NCBI GenBank assembly: GCA_002838945.1
Contig: PGXB01000014.1
Span: forward strand, 1 to 64,000
Direction: 5' to 3'
Length of the DNA: 64,000 bases
Origin: a candidate division Zixibacteria bacterium HGW-Zixibacteria-1
Lineage (GTDB): Bacteria; Zixibacteria; MSB-5A5; GN15; PGXB01
The translations under genes were made by a program, and so were the position numbers. Shown here in pieces: positions 41,545-48,574 of this stretch (within the stretch, counting starts at the first letter, position 1; every line of letters starts with the position of its first letter). Under the pieces are notes generated by a model. That model searched no databases and was not told where the DNA came from. It worked only from the letters and a program-made list of their open reading frames with translations.

Positions 41545-42366
41545 CTACATTTTTTCCACGCAGCCGGCGATCAGTTCGCGGAGTTTGGGTTCGGCACTGT
41601 TGGCGGTGGCGATGATTTCATCCAGCGAGCACGGCCCCAGCGCATCGGGCAGGCCCATATCGGTAATAATCGAAAAGGCCAGGACTTTGGTGTGCTGGTG
41701 GCGGGCGGCGATCACTTCCGGGACGGTTGACATGCCGACCACGTCGGCCGCCAGAATTCTCAGGAAACGGTACTCGGCGGCGGTTTCCAGATTGGGTCCG
41801 GCGACAGCGACATAGACCCCTTTTCTGACCGGGAGTTTCTGCTCGAGAGCGATATTTTCGGCCAGTTTAACAAGATCCTTGTCATAACAATTGTACATAT
41901 CGGGAAACCGGTCGCCGATCGAATCGTCGTTGGGCCCGATCAGCGGGTTGTTGCCGAGCAGGTTAATATGATCGGTAATGATCATAATATCGCCGCGATT
42001 GAACTGGGGATTAAGACCGCCGCAGGCGTTGGAGACGATGAGAGTCTCGATACCGAGCTCTTTCATGACCCGTACCGGGAAAGTCACCTGTTTCAAGGAG
42101 TAACCTTCATAATAATGAAACCGGCCCTGCATGGCGACCACCGGCTTGTTGCGAAGATGTCCAAATAAGAGTCTTCCGGCGTGCGATTCCACTGTTGAAA
42201 CCGGGAAATGTGGTATATCCTGATAATTGACGGTGGCGGCGATTTCGATTCCATCGGCCAATGAGCCCAGACCGGTGCCGAGAATAATTCCTATTTGTGG
42301 TATGATGTCGACTTTGGTTCTTATAAATGCCGCTGCCTCAGAAATCATTTCCCTGAGATTGTCCAT
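41545..42366 (-). CDS. punA: Purine nucleoside phosphorylase
   Basis: The 273-residue trimeric-type PNP has I-I-L-G-T-G-L-G near the N-terminus, the H-A-G-R and M-Q-G-R-F-H-Y-Y-E-G phosphate/ribose loops, N-A-C-G-G-L and G-P-N-L-E-T, E203-type and G-M-S-T-V-P-E segments, all typical of the purine II family. It phosphorolyses guanosine and inosine for salvage. Its first 29 bases overlap the end of the DivIVA-like gene. Confidence 0.93.
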   Translation of the reverse strand: MDNLREMISEAAAFIRTKVDIIPQIGIILGTGLGSLADGIEIAATVNYQDIPHFPVSTVESHAGRLLFGHLRNKPVVAMQGRFHYYEGYSLKQVTFPVRVMKELGIETLIVSNACGGLNPQFNRGDIMIITDHINLLGNNPLIGPNDDSIGDRFPDMYNCYDKDLVKLAENIALEQKLPVRKGVYVAVAGPNLETAAEYRFLRILAADVVGMSTVPEVIAARHQHTKVLAFSIITDMGLPDALGPCSLDEIIATANSAEPKLRELIAGCVEKM

Positions 42367-43009
42367 TCTTCACTTCCTCCTTGAGTTCTTCCGATGATTC
42401 GCCGAAATGGTCGACGACACTTTCAATCTCTTCCTCTTTCATTTCAATCGGCGGTGGTTCCGGCGCCGGTTGTTCCATTTGAGGAGGTTCCTGCTGTTCC
42501 GTTCTTGTTTCATAAGTCGATGTCTCCCTGGCCGCCGGTTTTGGTTCTTTTTCAGTTTTTGCAGGGGGGACGATCGAATCTACCAGTTTCAGGTGAGCCA
42601 GGATTTCGGCGCGCAGTTTGGCATAAAAACTTCGTTTCGTGTAGTCCATTTCGTGCACTTTGGCTTCCAGCTCGGCCATTTTATGATGCTGTTCAGCGAC
42701 GGCTCGATTATAGTTTTGCTTGCCCTCGGTAATAATCAGTTCCGCCTCTTTCCGGGCGTTGGTGCGTATCTGGTCGGCGGTTTTCTGGGCCTCGACCACA
42801 GCATTTTTGATCGAATCCTCGAGTTTTACCAGATTTTCAAGCCTGGCCGCCATTGATATTTTGTCTTCCTTGAGCTTCTGCAAATCGGCCCGCGCCGCTT
42901 CCAGAGCATCGGCCGCGCCCTGCACAAAGGCATCGACCTCGGCCTTATTATAGCCGCGCATAGAGGAAGCAAACTGATGATTTCTCATCTCATTAGGTGT
43001 GGTTTCCAT
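42338..43009 (-). CDS. DivIVA-domain protein
   Basis: The 223-residue protein has the N-terminal DivIVA segment (M-R-G-Y-N-K-A-E-V-D-A-F-V, about 18-30), a coiled coil to about 145 and a proline/glutamate-rich tail. Family members sense membrane curvature at poles and septa and organise cell-wall growth or division. Following YggS this recalls the ylmE-(ylmG)-divIVA order of Gram-positives, here separated by an AT-rich membrane protein. Confidence 0.88.
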   Translation of the reverse strand: METTPNEMRNHQFASSMRGYNKAEVDAFVQGAADALEAARADLQKLKEDKISMAARLENLVKLEDSIKNAVVEAQKTADQIRTNARKEAELIITEGKQNYNRAVAEQHHKMAELEAKVHEMDYTKRSFYAKLRAEILAHLKLVDSIVPPAKTEKEPKPAARETSTYETRTEQQEPPQMEQPAPEPPPIEMKEEEIESVVDHFGESSEELKEEVKNGQSQGNDF

Positions 43010-43084
43010 GATTAGCCTCGTTTATTGAAAATGCATTTAATTTCTATATATATTTTTAATCGGCATAAAAGGAAAAAACTTGCT

Positions 43085-43720
43085 TTAATATAACATAGTA
43101 ATCATATAATGATAGCCCGATAAGTTGTTGTCCACTTTCTTATTAGTATGACTACAGTGATAGATTTCCCGCATGAAACGGGATTCAGAAATCCCATCCC
43201 CAAAAGGACAAACTAGTTTAATCTCATTTTGAATTTTCCGCGGCTTATTTGGCCACCATGGGCCATAAAGAAAAATTGCGCAGAGGAATATTATAACCAC
43301 AATTATGGGAAGGGCCCATTTCAATTTTAGCCTTTTCCATATTCCAGCTAAAAGCCCCAACCGATAATTCTCTCTACCAATAGTCACTTGTTCCCCTTTG
43401 GAGAATCTTTGCCCAGTATTTACAAGTATATTCCAACCGGGCGGTTCAGCATTTCGTGCTTGTGCCATTCTTAATTCGAAATACTTGACTTGTCTAAATA
43501 CTAGGAACATCCAGACTGCTGAGAAAATTAATCCCACAATACTTATGATAAATAAATTTGGCTGACAAGAAAAAAATGGGGTTATTATGATTTCTTTTAG
43601 AAACATACCCAATAAGATCAAATTTGCGGCTGTAAATATGGAATAGGTTTGCCATAATATACTATTTTCATGTTTCATCATTTCAATGGCAATTTTATAT
43701 TTTTCTAATTTAATATTCAT
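43085..43720 (-). CDS. AT-rich membrane protein of unknown function
   Basis: I do not recognise a characterised family. The 211-residue protein starts at ATG 43720 with AGGTGAG just upstream; the frame is open further, but that part overlaps the yggS end and is a shadow. It has an N-terminal amphipathic region (E-K-Y-K-I-A-I-E-M-M-K-H-E-N), two helices near 30-80, a basic cytoplasmic middle and another helix near 150, with a charged C-terminal tail. Base composition is clearly AT-richer than yggS or divIVA. It occupies the place where YggT/YlmG usually sits. Confidence 0.65.
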   Translation of the reverse strand: MNIKLEKYKIAIEMMKHENSILWQTYSIFTAANLILLGMFLKEIIITPFFSCQPNLFIISIVGLIFSAVWMFLVFRQVKYFELRMAQARNAEPPGWNILVNTGQRFSKGEQVTIGRENYRLGLLAGIWKRLKLKWALPIIVVIIFLCAIFLYGPWWPNKPRKIQNEIKLVCPFGDGISESRFMREIYHCSHTNKKVDNNLSGYHYMITMLY

Positions 43721-43757
43721 TCTCACCTGATATACCTCACTTTTAATCAATCCCATT

Positions 43758-44447
43758 TTACTTATTTCTACTGCCGAAAATGGCGGTTCCGATTCTGACC
43801 ATATTCGAACCCTCCTCGATGGCGATTTCATAATCATCCGACATCCCCATCGAGAGTGTGTCGAATTGATTTCCGGCCGATTTTCGCCCATCCTCGAACA
43901 GCCTTCTTGTTTTACGAAAAGCATTGCGAATTAGTTGTCTATCGTCGGTCAGCGGGCCGATGGTCATTATTCCCCGCAGGATGATATTCTCCAGTTTTCC
44001 CGCCTTTTCAATTAATTCCGCGGCCATTTCCGGGGCAAGGCCCGATTTGGAACTCTCCCCGGCCGAGTTGATTTCGATAAGGCAGTCGATTTTTCGATTA
44101 ATTTCACCGGCCTGGCGGTTGATTTCTTCGGCCAGTTTCAGCGAATCAACCGACTGGATAAAATCAAAAACGGCCACAGCCTTCTTGGCCTTGTTGGTCT
44201 GTAAATGTCCGATCATATGCCATCGCGCAATCTTCCCGAGACTCTGTATTTTTGGCTCGGCTTCCTGTACGCGCGATTCACCGACATCGGCAATTCCGAA
44301 TCCGACCGCGGCCGTGATAGCTTCGGCCGGATAGGTTTTGGATACGGCCACCAGAGTAATCTCTTCGGGTTTTCGGCCGCTGCGTCGGGCGGCTTCGGAG
44401 ATATTTTTATTTATTTTTTCGAGATTTTCCCTGATATGGTCGAACAT
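43758..44447 (-). CDS. yggS: PLP-homeostasis protein (YggS/YlmE/PLPBP)
   Basis: The 229-residue single-domain alanine-racemase-fold protein binds PLP through the lysine of V-A-V-S-K-T-Y. H-M-I-G-H-L-Q-T-N-K and G-M-S-D-D-Y-E-I-A-I are invariant family motifs. It balances free PLP and amino-acid pools and has no racemase activity. It heads a likely unit with the membrane protein and divIVA. A full alanine racemase (alr) lies nearby. Confidence 0.94.
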   Translation of the reverse strand: MFDHIRENLEKINKNISEAARRSGRKPEEITLVAVSKTYPAEAITAAVGFGIADVGESRVQEAEPKIQSLGKIARWHMIGHLQTNKAKKAVAVFDFIQSVDSLKLAEEINRQAGEINRKIDCLIEINSAGESSKSGLAPEMAAELIEKAGKLENIILRGIMTIGPLTDDRQLIRNAFRKTRRLFEDGRKSAGNQFDTLSMGMSDDYEIAIEEGSNMVRIGTAIFGSRNK

Positions 44448-44559
44448 TCCGCCAACTTACCTCCGGTCTATTATATGCCGTCCGGCGGTATAATATCAAT
44501 AAAAAATATACCGCTTGTGATTCACGGCCCATAATCGTATCATTTTCCAGGTCAAAAAC

Positions 44560-44587
44560 TTGACATTTTGGGCCGATGCGATTTAAT
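44560..44587 (+). promoter_or_regulatory. Promoter of the ferritin-like pair
   Basis: TTGACA at 44560-44565 and TTTAAT at 44582-44587 are 16 bases apart, about 40 bases before the AAGGAG-led ATG at 44627. No Fur or PerR box is clear. Confidence 0.6.
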
Positions 44588-44626
44588 TAGACAGACTGCA
44601 AGGAGTAATTTTAAGGAGTATTTAAG

Positions 44627-44833
44627 ATGATTGACAAGACCACGGATCCCCAGGAAGCTATACGAATCGCCATCAAACGCGAACGCGAGGCCCACGAATT
44701 CTATAAAAACCATGCCGATCTTTTCGAAAATAAGGCGACCAAAGAGATGTTTCTTTTTCTTGCCAAAGAAGAAAAGAAGCATGAGGAGAGACTGCAGGCC
44801 GAATTGGATGAGAATCTGCATTATGAAATGTAG
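44627..44833 (+). CDS. Half-size ferritin-like protein
   Basis: The 68-residue protein has two helices with E-R-E-A-H-E-F-Y-K and E-E-K-K-H-E-E-R, the E-x-x-H/E spacing of half a rubrerythrin four-helix bundle. A dimer could build one di-iron site. The AAGGAG site and ATG are well spaced. It precedes a full ferritin-like gene by 36 bases. It might be an iron-binding half-ferritin such as those loaded into encapsulins, but no encapsulin is in the window. Confidence 0.75.
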   Translation: MIDKTTDPQEAIRIAIKREREAHEFYKNHADLFENKATKEMFLFLAKEEKKHEERLQAELDENLHYEM

Positions 44834-44869
44834 GCAAAACTGATTTTATTTATATAAAGAGGAGAAATA

Positions 44870-45352
44870 ATGGCTGTTCATCCTGATATCCTGGGAGCAT
44901 TGACGACCGGCATTCAATCCGAAGTTGCCAGCTATGTTTTTTATACCGAAGCGGCCAAAAGAGCAGACGTCGCCGAATTCAAGGCAGCCCTTAAACAGCT
45001 GGCTCTGGAGGAAAAAAGGCATTTTCATGTTCTCGAGCGCCAGTATGATTCGCTGATCCGCTCCGAGAAATGGATCAGCACGGCTGATATTCTTAAGGAA
45101 GAAGGGCTGCCCGAAATCGGCGAAGAAATGGCCGAAAAGCACCGGCCGTTGATAAATGAAGTCAAAAAGGCGGCTGACAAACGGGCCGTTCTTGAGATAG
45201 CACTTCGCCTGGAATATGAGGCGAGGGATCATTTCTCGGCCATGGCCAAAAAGGCCGAGACCAAAGAAGCCAAAGATACTTTTGACTATTTGTCGAAATT
45301 CGAGCAGACGCATGTCGAAATTATAAAGAAGATGATGGCCGGGCTTGGTTGA
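44870..45352 (+). CDS. Rubrerythrin-like di-iron protein
   Basis: The 160-residue four-helix protein has two E-x-x-x-Y / E-E-K-R-H half motifs (S-E-V-A-S-Y-V-F-Y near 18-26 and L-E-Y-E-A-R-D-H-F near 123-131) and ends before any rubredoxin domain. Rubrerythrins reduce peroxide using a di-iron site; without rubredoxin it needs another electron donor. Co-transcribed with the half-ferritin; ends at a strong terminator. Fits an anaerobic or microaerobic lifestyle. Confidence 0.85.
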   Translation: MAVHPDILGALTTGIQSEVASYVFYTEAAKRADVAEFKAALKQLALEEKRHFHVLERQYDSLIRSEKWISTADILKEEGLPEIGEEMAEKHRPLINEVKKAADKRAVLEIALRLEYEARDHFSAMAKKAETKEAKDTFDYLSKFEQTHVEIIKKMMAGLG

Positions 45353-45369
45353 CAGAGAATATTTGAAAG

Positions 45370-45394
45370 GGCCCGTATCAACGGGCCTTTTTTT
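45370..45394 (+). terminator. Rho-independent terminator
   Basis: GGCCCGT / ACGGGCC with loop ATCA and a seven-T run, 17 bases past the rubrerythrin-like stop. Confidence 0.9.
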
Positions 45395-45432
45395 ATTTGC
45401 GGCGCATCATTTGAAAGATTTTATTAAACCTT

Positions 45433-46575
45433 ATGAATAAACGATATCTCACCTGGATTGAACTCGATTCCAAAGCCTTAAGAAAAAACATTGCCACCAT
45501 CAGGCGCCTGTCCGGAAAAAGAAAGATAGCGGTTGCGGTCAAGGCCAATGCCTATGGTCATGGCTTGAAGGAAATTATTTCGCTGCTGGAAGCGGAAGAT
45601 GTCGAATATATCGCGGTTCATTCGCTCGATGAAGCCGCGGCCTCGCGTGCCTTCGGGTGGAAACGCCACATCCTGGTTGTCGGATATATTGCACTATCCG
45701 ATCTTGAAGCGGTCGTCGACCTGAATCTGGAGCCGACCGTTTACAATGCCGAGACAATCAATCGCCTGGGACGGCTGGCAAAGCGGGTCGAAAAGACAAT
45801 CGACATTCATCTCAAAGTGGAAACCGGCACCAACCGTCAGGGCGTGGAGGAAAGCCGGCTGCCCGGAATAATCGAGATTATCAAGAAACATCCGGGACTG
45901 AATTTGAAAGGTGTCTCGACGCACTTTGCCAATATCGAAGATACAACCAACCATGAGTATGCCAATAACCAGTTGAAACAATTCAATCGGCTGGTATCGG
46001 CCATCAGGGCGCACGGTTTGAAACCGGTGTATCGTCATACCGCCTGCTCGGCGGCGCTGTTGCTCTTCGATGATACGAAATTCGAGCTGGTCCGTCCCGG
46101 AATCGCCTTTTACGGTCTCTGGCCATCCAAAGAAACTTATCTCTCCTACCGTCTGCAGGGAGGCTCCAATAATATTTTATCGCCGATCCTGACGTGGAAG
46201 ACGCGCATTATTCAGATAAAGGAGGTGCCTTCCGATGCGTTTATCGGTTATGGGTGTACTTACCGAACCACCTCGAAAACCCGTCTGGCGATTTTGCCGA
46301 TCGGGTATTATGAGGGATATGACCGTTCACTGTCCAATCTTGCCTATGTTCTGATAAAAGGCAAAAGGGCGCCGGTTCGCGGAAGAATCTGTATGAATCT
46401 GGCCATGGTCGATATTACCGATATCAAAGGTGTCCGGCTTGAGGATGAGGTCGTGTTATTGGGCAGCGATCAGAAAGAGAAAGTAACGGCAGATCAGATT
46501 GCCGACTGGGCCAAAACCGTAAATTATGAGATTATCAGCCGAATAAACGGAAACATTCCGCGGCTAATAATTTGA
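45433..46575 (+). CDS. alr: Alanine racemase
   Basis: The 380-residue PLP enzyme makes D-alanine for peptidoglycan. The PLP lysine is in A-V-K-A-N-A-Y-G-H-G (about residues 35-44) and the catalytic tyrosine in I-G-Y-G-C-T-Y near 275. R-I-C-M-N-L-A-M-V-D is the C-terminal domain motif. No clear Shine-Dalgarno precedes the ATG. Monocistronic between two terminator or promoter regions. Confidence 0.95.
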   Translation: MNKRYLTWIELDSKALRKNIATIRRLSGKRKIAVAVKANAYGHGLKEIISLLEAEDVEYIAVHSLDEAAASRAFGWKRHILVVGYIALSDLEAVVDLNLEPTVYNAETINRLGRLAKRVEKTIDIHLKVETGTNRQGVEESRLPGIIEIIKKHPGLNLKGVSTHFANIEDTTNHEYANNQLKQFNRLVSAIRAHGLKPVYRHTACSAALLLFDDTKFELVRPGIAFYGLWPSKETYLSYRLQGGSNNILSPILTWKTRIIQIKEVPSDAFIGYGCTYRTTSKTRLAILPIGYYEGYDRSLSNLAYVLIKGKRAPVRGRICMNLAMVDITDIKGVRLEDEVVLLGSDQKEKVTADQIADWAKTVNYEIISRINGNIPRLII

Positions 46576-46684
46576 TTGCGAAAACAATTTAATTTTTTTA
46601 GTATCAAATAATACCATATATTGGCATATTATAGTAGATAAATACAATATATATTAATTTTGAGTTGTGAATCTAATTTTATAT

Positions 46685-46752
46685 TAGTGATATTTTTCAC
46701 TTGACATAATCGGCAAGTCTGCCTAATTTAACATTTGTGAATTGATTCACAT
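46685..46752 (+). promoter_or_regulatory. rex promoter with two Rex operators
   Basis: TTGACA (46701-46706) and TAATTT (46724-46729) are 17 bases apart. A Rex-type site TAGTGATATTTTTCACTT (46685-46702) overlaps the -35, and a better one, TTGTGAATTGATTCACAT (46735-46752), lies at the expected start point; the known consensus is TTGTGAA-WWWW-TTCACAA. Two sites bracketing the promoter suggest tight autorepression when NADH is low. Confidence 0.78.
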
Positions 46753-46791
46753 GCTGATTTTGGGGCATGATGTCGAACAAGAGGTTATATT

Positions 46792-47451
46792 GTGATATCT
46801 GAATCGAAGAAGAAAAAAATATCGGAATCAACCATACGCAGGCTGTCCTTGTATTATCGGGTTTTATCGATTCTCGAAAAGGAGAATTATGAAACGGTAT
46901 CATCTAAAGAACTGGCCAAGCGAAAGAAGCTGACTCCGGCGCAGGTACGAAAAGATTTATCGTTTTTTGGCTCTTTCGGTACCCGTGGTCTGGGCTATCC
47001 GGTCTCCGAACTTAAAAAGCAGATTGCGGAAATTCTCGGTCTGAACCGGGGCTGGAACGTGGCTTTGATCGGTGTCGGTAATATTGGATCGGCTCTCGTG
47101 GGATACAAGGAATTTCAGAGACAGGGCTTTAATATAAAGTTGATTTTCGATAACGATCAGCGCAAAATCGGTTCGAATCACAAGGGAATCATCGTTTCTG
47201 ATATAAAGAATCTGGAAAAAGACCTTAAGGATAATAGCATTGAAATAGTCGTCGTGGCGGTTCCGGCGACAGTTGCCCAGTATATTGTCGATGATGTTAT
47301 CAAGGCAGGTATTAAGGGCATTTTGAATTTTGCCTCGGTCAATCTGAAGGTCCCGGACGATGTTTTTCTGAGAAACGAGAACATGTCCATGGAGCTGGAA
47401 TATTTATCGTTTGCCCTGAGTAATCTGAGGAACGGCACCGGCGACAACTGA
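46792..47451 (+). CDS. rex: Redox-sensing repressor Rex
   Basis: The 219-residue protein has an N-terminal winged helix (about 10-75; V-R-K-D-L-S-F-F-G-S-F-G is the family recognition region) and a Rossmann domain with G-V-G-N-I-G near 96-101 that senses NADH/NAD. Rex dimers release DNA when NADH rises. The start is GTG 46792 with AAGAGG upstream. Two operator-like sites in its promoter fit autoregulation. Confidence 0.93.
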   Translation: MISESKKKKISESTIRRLSLYYRVLSILEKENYETVSSKELAKRKKLTPAQVRKDLSFFGSFGTRGLGYPVSELKKQIAEILGLNRGWNVALIGVGNIGSALVGYKEFQRQGFNIKLIFDNDQRKIGSNHKGIIVSDIKNLEKDLKDNSIEIVVVAVPATVAQYIVDDVIKAGIKGILNFASVNLKVPDDVFLRNENMSMELEYLSFALSNLRNGTGDN

Positions 47452-47516
47452 TATAAAAATAGTATTCCGTTTCATGGGACGAAGCGGAATTACCTCTCTC
47501 AAGGATCACCTTGACG

Positions 47517-47540
47517 ACGCCCATCCGGATGGATGGGCGT
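47517..47540 (+). terminator. Hairpin after rex
   Basis: ACGCCCATCC and GGATGGGCGT form a perfect 10-bp stem around GGAT, 65 bases past the stop. The downstream T content is modest. Confidence 0.65.
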
Positions 47541-47644
47541 TCGTATTTATATTTTGGGGGCGGCCAAGCAATTACTTGACTTTCTTTGCCACAGCCGATA
47601 ATCTTAAGGGTATAATATAAAAAGTCTTTTTCGGGAGAATAAAA

Positions 47645-48574
47645 TTGCGCACATCATTGGTTAAAGTAGTCATATTCCTGGTAATTATGGCATCAATCGG
47701 CAATGCCGAGGACAGTCTCAGTGTTTATTTGAAAAAAGCGGGCGGCGCTTTCGGGGCCAATGATTATCCCCGGGCGCTGGAGCTTTTTCACCGGGCGCTC
47801 GATTTTGATTCATTGAATGTCAATGCTCTCAGAAATCTGGGGGTTCTTTACTCGATGAAAAAGGATTATGCCAGATCGCTGGAATATCTGAAAAAGGCCC
47901 TGGCGCAGGACTCGACCGACCCGGAGATCTTCAACAGCCTGGGAATCACCTATTCCAGCATCGGCGATACGGTTAAAGCAATAAGCAATTATCGTCGAGC
48001 GGTGTCAATGGAAGGAACCAATCTTGATTTTCTTCATAATCTCGGTTCCATCTGCCTGACATCCGGGCGGCACGATGAGGCCCGGAAGGCTCTCGAGAAG
48101 ATGATCGAACTGGATACGACCGATACGGAGGCGCATTTCCTAATGGGCAACATTTACCTGACCCGGAAAGACTATGTCAAAGCGGAGCAGTTTTTTGATA
48201 TCGCGGCCGAGCGTTCACCGAAACAGCCCCGTTATCTTTTTTATCAGGCGCAGGCCAAGGACCGGCTCAAGAAACGCGATGAGGCGGAAGTGATATACAA
48301 AAAGGCGCTGGAGCTTTACCCCGATTACTTTGAAGCGCATCAGCGGCTGGGTGTTCTCTATGTTATTCAGGAAAAATTTCCCGAGGCGCTGGTACAGTTC
48401 AGGGAGGCGGCCAAGATAAGACCCGGCGACATTGATACTCAGGTGTTTCTGGGGGCGGCTTTAATGTACAATAATATGACGGAAGAGGCGGAAAAGGTGT
48501 ATGACAGCCTGGTGGTGCGCAATCCCGAGGCTGCGCAAAAGATGCTGAATCTGATTCAACCCGAAGGTGAATGA
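47645..48574 (+). CDS. Exported TPR-repeat protein
   Basis: The 309-residue protein starts at TTG 47645 (GGGAG upstream) with a signal peptide ending at G-N-A-E. About eight TPR units follow (A-L-x-x-F-x-x-A-L-x-x-D, one near every 34 residues). TPR proteins form protein-binding superhelices. The next gene, a TonB-dependent receptor-like protein, starts at the stop codon, so it is probably a periplasmic partner of that receptor or of secretion. Confidence 0.88.
   Translation: MRTSLVKVVIFLVIMASIGNAEDSLSVYLKKAGGAFGANDYPRALELFHRALDFDSLNVNALRNLGVLYSMKKDYARSLEYLKKALAQDSTDPEIFNSLGITYSSIGDTVKAISNYRRAVSMEGTNLDFLHNLGSICLTSGRHDEARKALEKMIELDTTDTEAHFLMGNIYLTRKDYVKAEQFFDIAAERSPKQPRYLFYQAQAKDRLKKRDEAEVIYKKALELYPDYFEAHQRLGVLYVIQEKFPEALVQFREAAKIRPGDIDTQVFLGAALMYNNMTEEAEKVYDSLVVRNPEAAQKMLNLIQPEGE

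Noticed and set aside
43721-43924. N-terminal extension of the AT-rich membrane protein
   Set aside because: It overlaps the end of yggS in another frame; the strong AGGTGAG directly before ATG 43720 marks the real start.
44517-44535. Possible Rex site TTGTGATTCACGG near the ferritin-like operon
   Set aside because: GTGA and TCAC are separated by one base instead of six, so the spacing does not fit a Rex dimer.
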